DNA of 64,000 nt from Bacteroidaceae bacterium. Its GTDB lineage: Bacteria; Bacteroidota; Bacteroidia; Bacteroidales; Bacteroidaceae. The first letter of the stretch is position 1, and each line of letters begins with the position of its first letter. The position numbers and the translations under genes were made by a program. This document shows, piece by piece, positions 41,067 to 49,669 of the stretch. The stretch covers positions 1 to 64,000 of the forward strand of contig JAKSLR010000010.1 of NCBI GenBank assembly GCA_024401095.1, given 5' to 3'. The notes beneath the pieces are model-generated. The model did not search any database. It had not been told where the DNA came from and saw nothing but the letters and a program-made list of their open reading frames with translations.

Positions 41067-44000
41067 TTATATTGTTATTTCATTTTTACTTACCGGAATT
41101 GTAAACCAGATTTTATAACCTCCATCCGTTAAAGGTTCTGCATTTATGCGGCATCCTCTATGACGGCAGAGTTCATCATGATCTCTGATTATCTGGCGCA
41201 TGTTTAAATATTGTGTTCCATGCAATTTTCCACTATCATCAGGCTGCATTCGTTTTAAATCTGGATAAAATAGTAAATTTAACTCTGCCTGAGTATAAGA
41301 TCCTCTAGGATCTTCAAAAGTAAAGCGAACAAAGCCGTTGTCGACACAGGTGCTGAAGTAGAAAACTGCATCTGAATCATATTGCTTCTCTAAAGCAGCA
41401 TCAACAAGGCTATCCATCAAGTAGCAAAGAAGATGTTCATCACCAAGAACAGATTCTTTACCAATAGATGATTCTAATGTCCAGTTTAACTGATTCTTAC
41501 GAACTATTTTATTGAAATACTTCTCTAAGTGAGTCTTAAGTTTATCTACAGGTACACGCTTACGAGAGAACTTGAGATTTTCTAATTGTCTGTTTGCACA
41601 GTCACTCAAGGTTGTAAATATGTCTTTATAGTAATGAACCAGTTCATGCATGATTTGTGTCTGCTCCGCTTCTTTCGCTAAGTCCTGTTCATGTTGTAAC
41701 TTATCTACAATCAACTTGATACGATTAGGATAGTACATCGTTTCATGTTTTAGAGTAGAAAGGCAATTATCTAATACCATATTCTGGACATGGAGAATAT
41801 TCTCTTCATGTATGGCTCTTCGTTTTTCATCTTCAGCTACTTCCAACTCTGCATGCTTATGGCTTAACCGAATAACAGTCTGATAGATGACTATAGAGAC
41901 ATATCGGATAACTAAGTCACGAAGCATGGCTTCATTCTTATCTGATGCAGTTTGATTCTGGATAAAAGCAAATGCTCCGACACAGATGTCTTCGTTATTC
42001 TGTTTTACGAGCAAAGGATAGACATAGGTATGTAACTCCTTATTATAAACGATTTTCATGTCACGTATGGCATGTTTCATCTCTTCTTCCATCAAGCGAG
42101 TTATATATATCTTATCGGTTGCTTGAAGATCAAGTAAATGATTGTCTGCATCTTTTATAAGAATAGCCAATCCATCTATAGGATGAATAGCTACCAAGTC
42201 TGGGTAAATACGCTCCAGCATCTTTCCTGGAAGTTCTTGCAGTTCATCTTCTTCTGTATGATTCTGGAAAGTCTTTAGTACTTTATGATTAGCTTCCAAG
42301 ACTTGTTGTACATTAATTCTATAGAGTAAAGCTTGGCGGAAATAGAGGCTATATATTGTGATAACAAAAGCAAGCATTACTACAACCAAAAGAATGATAG
42401 AAACAGTTTTGTTAGTAGCTGTAGTTTGCATCTGGTGACAAAACTCATCCAACATCTTATCCTCACCTAACAATTTATAGAGTTTGGTATAGGCTTCATT
42501 GTTTGTCTTGTAAATTCCCCATTCGCCTAAAGCCAAGGCAGCTACAGCAACTTCATTTCTAATATCCAAGATGACGTGGTAATCAATAATAATACCTTTA
42601 TCATACCATGCTAATTCTGCCAAAGATGATCCTTCATCAATACTCATTAATAAATTGCTATTAGGATCTTGGCTCTTATAGTATTTATTCAAGTATACAC
42701 ATGCAGAATCTGCATAAATTAATGCATCCTCATAATAACCATCTACGTTAGAATAATAAGTAGAATCAGCAAAGGCTGCTGCTTTCATCAGCATTTTATC
42801 GGATTGACTCTGAGCAAACAAGTTTACATTAGTAAACAGAAGAATAAAGCCAATGAGAAAGCGTAGGATTCCCTTAGGTAAGCGGAAAAAGAAACGACTA
42901 CCCTTTCCTATTTCTGAATCAATGCCAAATAAACAAACAGAGAACAATGGATTGGTCTTTTTGTATTTATCGATAATGCCTTTACAGTTCATAAGTCCAA
43001 AGCCAAAACCTTTGTTTTTCTTCAGATCTTCATCTACATGATTCATACCTATTTTGCTGGAATCATAGACTTTCTCTTCAAGAATTAGTTTTCTGTCTTC
43101 CTCTGATAAACCACGTCCGGTATCTTTTACAGATATCTCTATATAAGTATCTGTTTCTTCTGCTTTTACATAAATAGATCCACCTTTTGGCGTATATTTT
43201 CTTGCATTATCACAAAGAGTATTAATCATAAAGAGAGTCAAGGCCTTGTCTGCTTTTACTATTGCAGAAGTTTCGTCAACCAAAAATGATAGTTCTTTAG
43301 ACTCAAAAGCATGTTTACCCTTTGCAATAGTTGCAAAAATGTCACCCAAATTAAACGATTCGATCTGTAAGCTTAAGGCTCCTTGCTTCATCTTTATCCA
43401 TAAAGCCATAATATCATTATACTCATTGATACGATCTATCAGATCATGAATATAATCATATCGCTCAAGCTTTTGCTCCTCTGACTGATTACCTGAATTC
43501 AAGCGGTTAATTTCATTGATTGCACGATCCAAGAACGGCGTAATACCCGTTACAATGCTCATGCAGGTACGCTTTTCTAAGTTCTTCCGTTTATTTTCTG
43601 CAATGTGCTGTTCATGCAGATAACGTTCCTTTTCCAGTTGCTTATATTCTTCATCAAGATTCAGGAAATTGGAACCATATTGGTATGCCCAATTTAAATA
43701 AGGTTCTATCAATGACAACAAACTCTTATCATCATTAACCAAAGATGTTGACGGCACAAGTGAAATTTTACCTGCTGATTCATCAAATTCAAGTTTAACA
43801 GGACAACCAAAGATTTCATTCAACTTAGGTTCAAGATCATCTGCCATTCTTTCAAGCAGTTCTTCATTATCCTCTACATCAGTAGGTATAGATGATGTAA
43901 TATAACTGCACAGCTCTGCAGTAATACTGAATTTATGAATACGTTCTGTATTTCTTTTACGCCATTTTCTATTCAGGAAAATCAGCAAAATAGAACCCAA

Positions 44001-45335
44001 TACTGTGAGAATTGCAATTATCCAGAACAAAATATTCAAACTGTTAGTTTCTGCTTTAAGTTGTTCGAGTCGGTTTTCTTGTTCCTTGTCTTGTCTGGTT
44101 CTGTCAAGCAAATCAAGGTAAATGTTACGATTATAATCAGAAGCTTCTTTGTTGCCTAATGCTGCATAAACCAATGATAGAGACTGTCGAATATTAGCCA
44201 ACCATTGAGGAACAGTTGAAATAGAATCATTCTCCATCCATTTTAAATCAGTTTCTACAGTATCATTTGGCACAAAAGTCTGAAGTTTTCGTTTATAACT
44301 ACAGTTCTTATTATAGATGTCAAAATGGGTGTTAATGTCATTAAGTGCAGCTTCTAATTCCTTGAAACATGCTTCATAATTACCATTCTGGAAATAAATG
44401 TCAGACAAACGTCTTCGGGCACCAGACAATTGATAATAATCACCATAACGTTTGAAACAATCCAAGGCTTTCTTAGAAATACTTTCGGTCAGCAAGCTAT
44501 CTGGTACACTTTCTGGATTCAGATAAATAAAATCGGCTTGACGATTCTGAAATGCCACATCATACCAATTCTCATTCACTAGCTTATCAACAAATGTTTC
44601 CAATACATTTGCTTCAATATAAATCAGATTTTTTTCACGAGCATAAAACAACAGTCGTAATAGAGTATCAAACTCAAGCTTTACATCCTCTTCGAATGTC
44701 GTACCTCCCAACATATCTACAGAAGACAGCATATACTGATAATATGTCCATTGTATGGAATCGGCTTCGGCAAGAGCAGGTCCATTTATCATTTCCAATT
44801 CTGCTTTTGCTTTCTGATCATGTTGCAAGTAATAATAATAGATTGATGCTGCCAAGTGAAAATCACTCTCTGCAAATGTAAGACGAGTCATGTCATGAGC
44901 ATTCAGGGCATCACTCTCCTTATGAATCTGTTTTAATCTGTTTTGTACACGAGCTTCATAATCGTAAAAACGCTTGTTAGCCGATGCTCGAGAGCATACT
45001 TTCAACATTCCAATATCTGACAACAAGAGTTCTATCTGGTTGCTAGTTGATTTCTTAACCAGGTTATAATACTTCTCTGCTTCTACAAAATCTTGACGCA
45101 TGTAAGCAGCTAAAGCAAGATTATTGTATGATTCTGCTTTGCCCTGTTCAAAGCCTTTTGACAAAGAAAGAGCCTGGTTAGCATAAGTTTCAATGCTATC
45201 CAGGCTTGTATATCGTAAATTAAAAGCGCGATGATTAAGCAACTCCACCTTTTGGCGTTGTTGATCCGATATGCTATTGCATGCCGCCAAAGACAGCATG
45301 CAAATAAACATATAGAAATATCGCATTTTTATCAT
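41067..45335 (-). CDS. Double sensor histidine kinase (DUF5112/DUF5113 type), 1422 residues
   Basis: Layout as read: lipoprotein-like signal (LSLAAC) at 1-19; periplasmic TPR-like helical region to about 430; membrane helix about 435-456; cytoplasmic part with pseudo-H-box CMSIVTGITPFLDRAINEI near 590 and an intact ATPase (N-box CDNARKY with Asn710, DTGRGLS, GFGFGLMNC); second membrane helix about 820-838, resembling a signal peptide (FLIGFILLFTNVNLFAQ); periplasmic segment; third helix about 976-996; GAF-like domain about 1040-1170; H-box STLKHETMYYP (His1197); and a final ATPase-like domain lacking the N-box Asn and the G1 motif. Thus H-box and functional ATPase lie in different halves. Start: 45335 overlaps the kdgA stop (TAATG); 45326 is an alternative. 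The RR follows directly. The stimulus is unknown. Confidence 0.85.
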   Translation of the reverse strand: MIKMRYFYMFICMLSLAACNSISDQQRQKVELLNHRAFNLRYTSLDSIETYANQALSLSKGFEQGKAESYNNLALAAYMRQDFVEAEKYYNLVKKSTSNQIELLLSDIGMLKVCSRASANKRFYDYEARVQNRLKQIHKESDALNAHDMTRLTFAESDFHLAASIYYYYLQHDQKAKAELEMINGPALAEADSIQWTYYQYMLSSVDMLGGTTFEEDVKLEFDTLLRLLFYAREKNLIYIEANVLETFVDKLVNENWYDVAFQNRQADFIYLNPESVPDSLLTESISKKALDCFKRYGDYYQLSGARRRLSDIYFQNGNYEACFKELEAALNDINTHFDIYNKNCSYKRKLQTFVPNDTVETDLKWMENDSISTVPQWLANIRQSLSLVYAALGNKEASDYNRNIYLDLLDRTRQDKEQENRLEQLKAETNSLNILFWIIAILTVLGSILLIFLNRKWRKRNTERIHKFSITAELCSYITSSIPTDVEDNEELLERMADDLEPKLNEIFGCPVKLEFDESAGKISLVPSTSLVNDDKSLLSLIEPYLNWAYQYGSNFLNLDEEYKQLEKERYLHEQHIAENKRKNLEKRTCMSIVTGITPFLDRAINEINRLNSGNQSEEQKLERYDYIHDLIDRINEYNDIMALWIKMKQGALSLQIESFNLGDIFATIAKGKHAFESKELSFLVDETSAIVKADKALTLFMINTLCDNARKYTPKGGSIYVKAEETDTYIEISVKDTGRGLSEEDRKLILEEKVYDSSKIGMNHVDEDLKKNKGFGFGLMNCKGIIDKYKKTNPLFSVCLFGIDSEIGKGSRFFFRLPKGILRFLIGFILLFTNVNLFAQSQSDKMLMKAAAFADSTYYSNVDGYYEDALIYADSACVYLNKYYKSQDPNSNLLMSIDEGSSLAELAWYDKGIIIDYHVILDIRNEVAVAALALGEWGIYKTNNEAYTKLYKLLGEDKMLDEFCHQMQTTATNKTVSIILLVVVMLAFVITIYSLYFRQALLYRINVQQVLEANHKVLKTFQNHTEEDELQELPGKMLERIYPDLVAIHPIDGLAILIKDADNHLLDLQATDKIYITRLMEEEMKHAIRDMKIVYNKELHTYVYPLLVKQNNEDICVGAFAFIQNQTASDKNEAMLRDLVIRYVSIVIYQTVIRLSHKHAELEVAEDEKRRAIHEENILHVQNMVLDNCLSTLKHETMYYPNRIKLIVDKLQHEQDLAKEAEQTQIMHELVHYYKDIFTTLSDCANRQLENLKFSRKRVPVDKLKTHLEKYFNKIVRKNQLNWTLESSIGKESVLGDEHLLCYLMDSLVDAALEKQYDSDAVFYFSTCVDNGFVRFTFEDPRGSYTQAELNLLFYPDLKRMQPDDSGKLHGTQYLNMRQIIRDHDELCRHRGCRINAEPLTDGGYKIWFTIPVSKNEITI

Positions 45336-46006
45336 TACTTTTTCCTTGCTTCAGCAATGAAAGCCAAAGATTCTTTACACATATTTGTTACATAGGCCCA
45401 ATCTTCAGCTTCCACCTTATCTTTTGGAAACAGTTTTGATCCCATACCGACACAGAATACACCAGCTTTAATCCAAGCGGTAAGATTTTCTTGTGTTGGA
45501 GCAACACCACCTGTAACCATAATTTTTGTCCATGGCATAGGAGCCTTTACACCTTTCACGAAGTTTGGACCATAGACGTCACCCGGGAATACCTTGGTAA
45601 GGTCACAACCTAATTCCTGAGCTTTACCAATTTCAGACGCGGTACCACATCCTGGACAATACGGAATCAAACGACGATTACATACAGGTGCAATTTCAGG
45701 GTTGAATAATGGACCGACAATAAAGCAAGCACCAAGTTGGATGTAAAGTGCAGCTGTAGGTGCATCTACCACAGAACCAACACCTAATGCTAATTCAGGA
45801 CATTCTACTGCAGCATATTTTACACATTCAGCAAATACCTCATGAGCAAAATCGCCTCTATTCGTAAATTCAAATGCACGCACACCACCTTCGTAGCATG
45901 CTTTAATAACCTTCTTGGCTACTTCTGCATTTTTATGATAGAAAACAGGCACCATACCTGTCTCTCCTATTTTGGCCATAACAGCCATCTTATCAAATTT
46001 TGCCAT
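45335..46006 (-). CDS. kdgA: 2-dehydro-3-deoxy-6-phosphogluconate (KDPG) aldolase
   Basis: This 223-residue class I aldolase splits KDPG to pyruvate and glyceraldehyde 3-phosphate. Seen are the barrel motifs VPVFYHKNAEVAKKVIKACY, GVRAFEFTNRGDFA, LGVGSVVDAPTAALY and the Schiff-base region IPYCPGCGTASE (Lys is inside the usual KxFP motif, here VFPGDVYG). It lies five bases after the KDG kinase and overlaps the sensor gene by one base. Confidence 0.92.
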   Translation of the reverse strand: MAKFDKMAVMAKIGETGMVPVFYHKNAEVAKKVIKACYEGGVRAFEFTNRGDFAHEVFAECVKYAAVECPELALGVGSVVDAPTAALYIQLGACFIVGPLFNPEIAPVCNRRLIPYCPGCGTASEIGKAQELGCDLTKVFPGDVYGPNFVKGVKAPMPWTKIMVTGGVAPTQENLTAWIKAGVFCVGMGSKLFPKDKVEAEDWAYVTNMCKESLAFIAEARKK

Positions 46007-46011
46007 CTTAT

Positions 46012-47034
46012 TTATCTTTGAACTCTTCCGTTTGCACTTCCACCAACCAAGGCATTTACTTCTGCTTCAGAAACCAGGTTGAAATCGCCATTTATTGTGT
46101 GTTTTAAAGCAGATGCAGCAACAGCAAATTCCAATGCTTCACCTTGTGTCTCTTTTGTCAGCATTCCATGAATCAATCCTCCAGAGAATGAATCTCCACC
46201 GCCAACGCGATCAATAATTGGATCAATGTCATAACGTTTTGACTGATAAAACTCTTTTCCATCATAAATCAAAGCCTTCCAGCCATTATGTGTTGCGGAA
46301 AAAGACTCACGCAATGTTGAGACTACATATTTAAAACCAAACTCTTCCTTCATCTGCTTGAAAATACCTTCATATCCAGCAGCATCGGTCTGGCCACCTT
46401 CGACGTCAGAATCAGGCTTGAATCCCAGACAAAGTTCTGCATCTTCTTCATTACCAATGCATACATCAACATATTTCATCAATGGTTTCATGACGGAAAT
46501 AGCCTTTTCTGATGTCCACAATTTCTTGCGGAAATTTAAATCAACAGATACTGTAACGCCATGACGCTTAGCTGCTTCACATGCCAAACGAGTTAATTCT
46601 GCTCCATTATCAGAAATTGCAGGAGTAATACCAGACCAATGGAACCAATCTGCGCCCTCCATAATTGCATCAAAATCAAAATCAGAAGGTTTTGCTTCAG
46701 CAATTGCAGAATGTGCACGGTCGTAAATAACTTTTGAAGGACGCATGCTTGCACCTGTTTCTGCATAATAGAGACCCACCCTATCACCTCCTCGTGCAAT
46801 AAACTGTGTGTTTACACCATATCGACGTAAAGCATTGACAGCTATCTGTCCAATCTCATGCTTAGGAAGCTTTGTGACATAGCATGATTCATGTCCATAA
46901 TTAGCCAGACTGACAGCTACATTTGCTTCACCACCTCCTGGTATAATCCGGAAACTGTCAGATTGAATAAATCTATCATTTCCAGTCGGTGAAAGACGTA
47001 ACATAATTTCACCTAAAGTTATTATTTTACCCAT
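46012..47034 (-). CDS. kdgK: 2-dehydro-3-deoxygluconate kinase (PfkB family)
   Basis: This 340-residue sugar kinase phosphorylates KDG to KDPG. The PfkB signatures are GGGEANVAVSLANYG at the N-terminus, WSGITPAI, and the C-terminal DRVGGGDSFSGGLIHGML with its catalytic Asp. I start at the ATG at 47034; the longer frame adds 50 unlikely hydrophobic residues upstream of the promoter. It leads the operon with kdgA, sensor, regulator and AbgT-like protein, and diverges from a LacI regulator. Confidence 0.92.
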   Translation of the reverse strand: MGKIITLGEIMLRLSPTGNDRFIQSDSFRIIPGGGEANVAVSLANYGHESCYVTKLPKHEIGQIAVNALRRYGVNTQFIARGGDRVGLYYAETGASMRPSKVIYDRAHSAIAEAKPSDFDFDAIMEGADWFHWSGITPAISDNGAELTRLACEAAKRHGVTVSVDLNFRKKLWTSEKAISVMKPLMKYVDVCIGNEEDAELCLGFKPDSDVEGGQTDAAGYEGIFKQMKEEFGFKYVVSTLRESFSATHNGWKALIYDGKEFYQSKRYDIDPIIDRVGGGDSFSGGLIHGMLTKETQGEALEFAVAASALKHTINGDFNLVSEAEVNALVGGSANGRVQR

Positions 47035-47073
47035 ATTGTTCTGCTTTGTTTTTAAGTATTTTTGTTTGTAAAA

Positions 47074-47081
47074 CAAAGATA
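47074..47081 (-). promoter_or_regulatory. -7 box for kdgK operon
   Basis: TATCTTTG on the minus strand gives a leader of about 33 bases and fixes the kdgK start at 47034. Confidence 0.7.
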
Positions 47082-47111
47082 CAAAGTTTGACTCAAATAA
47101 ACAAAGAAATG

Positions 47112-47165
47112 TTCCGAAAAATACATTTTGGAAAATTATTCCAAAGAAACAGACACAATTCCAAA
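47112..47165. promoter_or_regulatory. Candidate LacI-type operator region
   Basis: A perfect dyad TTTGGAA-n5-TTCCAAA lies at 47127-47145. Further half-sites TTCCGAAA (47112-47119) and TTCCAAA (47159-47165) flank it. The cluster lies between the divergent kdgK and lacI-type promoters, where the encoded regulator could repress both. Confidence 0.5.
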
Positions 47166-47173
47166 AAATGAAG

Positions 47174-47181
47174 TATCTTTG
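47174..47181 (+). promoter_or_regulatory. -7 box for the LacI regulator
   Basis: TATCTTTG, 20 bases before the start, directly after the TTCCAAA half-site at 47159-47165. Confidence 0.7.
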
Positions 47182-47201
47182 CAAAAGAAAATTTTAATGA
47201 T

Positions 47202-48269
47202 ATGGATGAATTACAAGGGAGAGTAAGAATTAAGGACATAGCAGAACAGGCAGGTGTGTCTGTAGGAACTGTAGACCGTGTCCTTCATGGTAGACCAAAC
47301 GTTAGCGAAAAATCCAGGAAAAAGGTTGAAGAAGTATTAAAGCAAATTGACTATCAGCCAAATATGTATGCAAGTGCATTGGCATCAAACAAGCGCTATA
47401 AATTCTTCTGCATGTTACCTCAACATAAACCTGGTGAATATTGGAGTGAAATAGAGCAAGGCATCAACAGGGCACAGCGTGCCTATAATGACTTTAATAT
47501 TACAGTAAATCTGTTCTATTATGATCCTTTTAATCCAGAATCATTTAAAGCTTCTTCTAGAGAAATGCTGAAAAATGGAACGCCAGATGGTGTCATTATC
47601 AGTCCAAGCATGAAAGAAGCAACTTCTGAACTTACAGAGAAGCTGGATGAGATGGATATTCCATTTGTATTTATAGATTCAAACATACCAGAATTACACC
47701 CACTTGCATTCTGTGCACAGCACCCTACCCAAAGCGGTTATTTTGCTGCAAGAATTCTTTATATGGTAGACCCTACCAGTGAAATAGGTATTTTCCGTCA
47801 GGCAGAAGATGGTGTGATTGGTTCAAATCAGCAACGTGATCGTGAAGCCGGATTTAAGAAATACATGCATAAACATCACCCAAAAGCAATTATTCATACT
47901 TTGGAACTTCCAAGTAAACGCTTTGGTCGCCAGTTCGACAAGATGGATGAATTTTTCCAAGCTCATCCAAATATGCATTCAGGTATCTGCTTTAACTCAA
48001 AGGTTTTTGGTATTGGAGAGTATCTGGAAAAGCGAAACATTAAGCATTTTCACCTCATGGGTTATGAGCACCTGGATAGAAACAATGAATGCTTAAAAAA
48101 TGGATTTGTAGAATTTTTGATTGCACAGCATCCTTGGAAACAAGGTTATGACTGTACTAAGATTTTGATTGACTATTTGATTCTTAAAAAAGACATCAGT
48201 CGTCAAAATTTTGTACCAATTGAACTACTCACTGCAGAGAATATGGACTTCTATAGTCGTACTTATTAA
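47202..48269 (+). CDS. LacI family transcriptional regulator
   Basis: This 355-residue protein has the N-terminal helix-turn-helix and hinge: IKDIAEQAGVSVGTVDRVLHG and YQPNMYASALASNK. The periplasmic-binding-like sugar domain follows. Position next to kdgK and the dyad in between make it the likely regulator of the KDG operon; the effector (KDG, KDPG or another sugar acid) is inferred, not seen. rsmG starts three bases after its stop, so they share a transcript. Confidence 0.9.
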   Translation: MDELQGRVRIKDIAEQAGVSVGTVDRVLHGRPNVSEKSRKKVEEVLKQIDYQPNMYASALASNKRYKFFCMLPQHKPGEYWSEIEQGINRAQRAYNDFNITVNLFYYDPFNPESFKASSREMLKNGTPDGVIISPSMKEATSELTEKLDEMDIPFVFIDSNIPELHPLAFCAQHPTQSGYFAARILYMVDPTSEIGIFRQAEDGVIGSNQQRDREAGFKKYMHKHHPKAIIHTLELPSKRFGRQFDKMDEFFQAHPNMHSGICFNSKVFGIGEYLEKRNIKHFHLMGYEHLDRNNECLKNGFVEFLIAQHPWKQGYDCTKILIDYLILKKDISRQNFVPIELLTAENMDFYSRTY

Positions 48270-48272
48270 ATT

Positions 48273-48896
48273 ATGGAGCAGATACAAAAATATTTTCCGA
48301 ATATCACAGAAGAGCAGCGTAATCAGTTCGCTGCTCTTTACGACTTATATACAGACTGGAATAGTAAGATTAATGTGATTTCACGCAAAGATATTCAAAA
48401 TCTTTATGAACATCATGTGTTGCATAGTCTGGGTATTACCGAAGTCTTGAATTTCAAACCTGGTACTACAATCATGGACTTAGGAACTGGTGGAGGATTT
48501 CCTGGTATTCCATTAGCTATCCTTTTTCCGGATTGTAAGTTTCATCTGGTAGATAGTATTGGTAAAAAAGTACGTGTAGCTAACGAAATAGCAAATGCCA
48601 TTGGTTTGAAAAATGTAACTTTCAGACACTGCCGTGCAGAAGAAGAAAAACAGAAGTTCGATTTTGTTGTTTCCCGTGCTGTCATGCCATTAGCAGACTT
48701 ACTTAAAATCTGCCGAAAAAACATTTCTAAGGAACAAAAGAATGCCCTGCCAAATGGCTTGATCTGTTTAAAGGGAGGTGAACTTGAAAGGGAAATGAAT
48801 GAAGTTAAAGGAATTGTTGAAGTAACTTCATTAAATGATTATTTCACAGAAGAATACTTTGAAACAAAAAAAGTAGTATACGTTCCTATACCCTAG
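48273..48896 (+). CDS. rsmG: 16S rRNA (guanine-527-N7)-methyltransferase
   Basis: This 207-residue class I methyltransferase modifies G527 of 16S rRNA. The N-terminus has WNSKINVISRKDIQNLYEHH with HVLHSL, then the SAM motif IMDLGTGGGFPGIPLAI and VVSRAVMPL. Length is normal. The position behind a LacI gene is unusual for this gene. Confidence 0.94.
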   Translation: MEQIQKYFPNITEEQRNQFAALYDLYTDWNSKINVISRKDIQNLYEHHVLHSLGITEVLNFKPGTTIMDLGTGGGFPGIPLAILFPDCKFHLVDSIGKKVRVANEIANAIGLKNVTFRHCRAEEEKQKFDFVVSRAVMPLADLLKICRKNISKEQKNALPNGLICLKGGELEREMNEVKGIVEVTSLNDYFTEEYFETKKVVYVPIP

Positions 48897-48899
48897 CTT

Positions 48900-49544
48900 A
48901 TGTTGACCATAAAAAAACTTGAAATTAATCCTTTGCTAGAAAATTGCTACATCTTGAGTGATGAAAGCAAGGAGTGTGTTATCATAGACTGTGGTGCCTT
49001 TTATGAGCAAGAAAAAGAAGCCATAAAAAAATACATTACAAGTAATGAATTAACACCTGTTCATTTATTGAACACTCACCTTCATTTCGATCACGTTTGG
49101 GGAAATCCATATCTCTATTCAGACTTCGGTTTGATGACAGAAGCTTCGGCACGTGATATCTTTCTCTATAATGACGTACCCGGCCAAATCTATCAACTTA
49201 TTGGAGAGAAATGGAATGAGGATTTCTTTGCACCTATAGGGAAAGAATTAAAGGAAAATGACATCATTACCTTTGGTAATCACCAATTAAAAGTAATTGA
49301 AACACCAGGTCATACACCTGGTGGAATTTGCTTCTATTGTGAAGAGGAAGGTGTATTGTTCAGTGGAGACTCTATTTTTTATTGTAGTATTGGGCGAACT
49401 GATCTACCTGGTGGAAGTACAGAGGACTTGATAAATGCTATTAAAGAAAAGATTCTGGAACTACCTGATAATGTAAAGATTTATCCAGGCCATGGTCCTG
49501 CTTCTGATATCAAGACAGAGAGAAAATATAATCCTTATTTATAG
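48900..49544 (+). CDS. Metallo-beta-lactamase-fold hydrolase (glyoxalase II-like)
   Basis: This 214-residue protein has the MBL zinc motif THLHFDHVWGNP, then ETPGHTPGGICFY, FSGDSIFYCSIGRTDLPGG and YPGHGPASD, a complete set of metal ligands. It matches small hydroxyacylglutathione-hydrolase-like enzymes common in Bacteroidales; the substrate is not known. It lies three bases after rsmG and is followed by a repeat-rich terminator region. Confidence 0.88.
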   Translation: MLTIKKLEINPLLENCYILSDESKECVIIDCGAFYEQEKEAIKKYITSNELTPVHLLNTHLHFDHVWGNPYLYSDFGLMTEASARDIFLYNDVPGQIYQLIGEKWNEDFFAPIGKELKENDIITFGNHQLKVIETPGHTPGGICFYCEEEGVLFSGDSIFYCSIGRTDLPGGSTEDLINAIKEKILELPDNVKIYPGHGPASDIKTERKYNPYL

Positions 49545-49565
49545 AAGTATTATTCCTTATAAAAA

Positions 49566-49647
49566 GTCCGTCTTGACGGACAAAAGAATCCGACCTGACG
49601 GACAAGGAAGTCCGCTATTACGGACAAATCAATCCGTAATAGCGGAC
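49566..49647. repeat. Tandem TCCG/CGGA hairpin repeats between convergent genes
   Basis: Three to four units of about 21-22 bases, each of the form TCCG-n6-CGGACAA, follow one another. The first is GTCCGTC-TT-GACGGAC (49566-49581). Adjacent units can also pair with one another. Confidence 0.8.
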
Positions 49648-49653
49648 TTTTTA
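49608..49653. terminator. 16-bp bidirectional terminator (MBL hydrolase / fhs)
   Basis: 49608-49623 pairs perfectly with 49634-49649 around a ten-base loop, followed by a T-run on the plus side. It overlaps the last repeat unit of the TCCG/CGGA array. Confidence 0.8.
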
Positions 49654-49669
49654 TAAGTCTAAAGGGTAA

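Noticed and set aside
46012..47184. N-terminal 50-residue extension of KDG kinase
   Set aside because: It covers the -7 box at 47074-47081 and upstream DNA; the family N-terminus begins at 47034.
49561..49653. Repeats as a CRISPR array
   Set aside because: Only three to four units of 21-22 bases in direct succession, each self-complementary, with no unique spacers and no cas genes.
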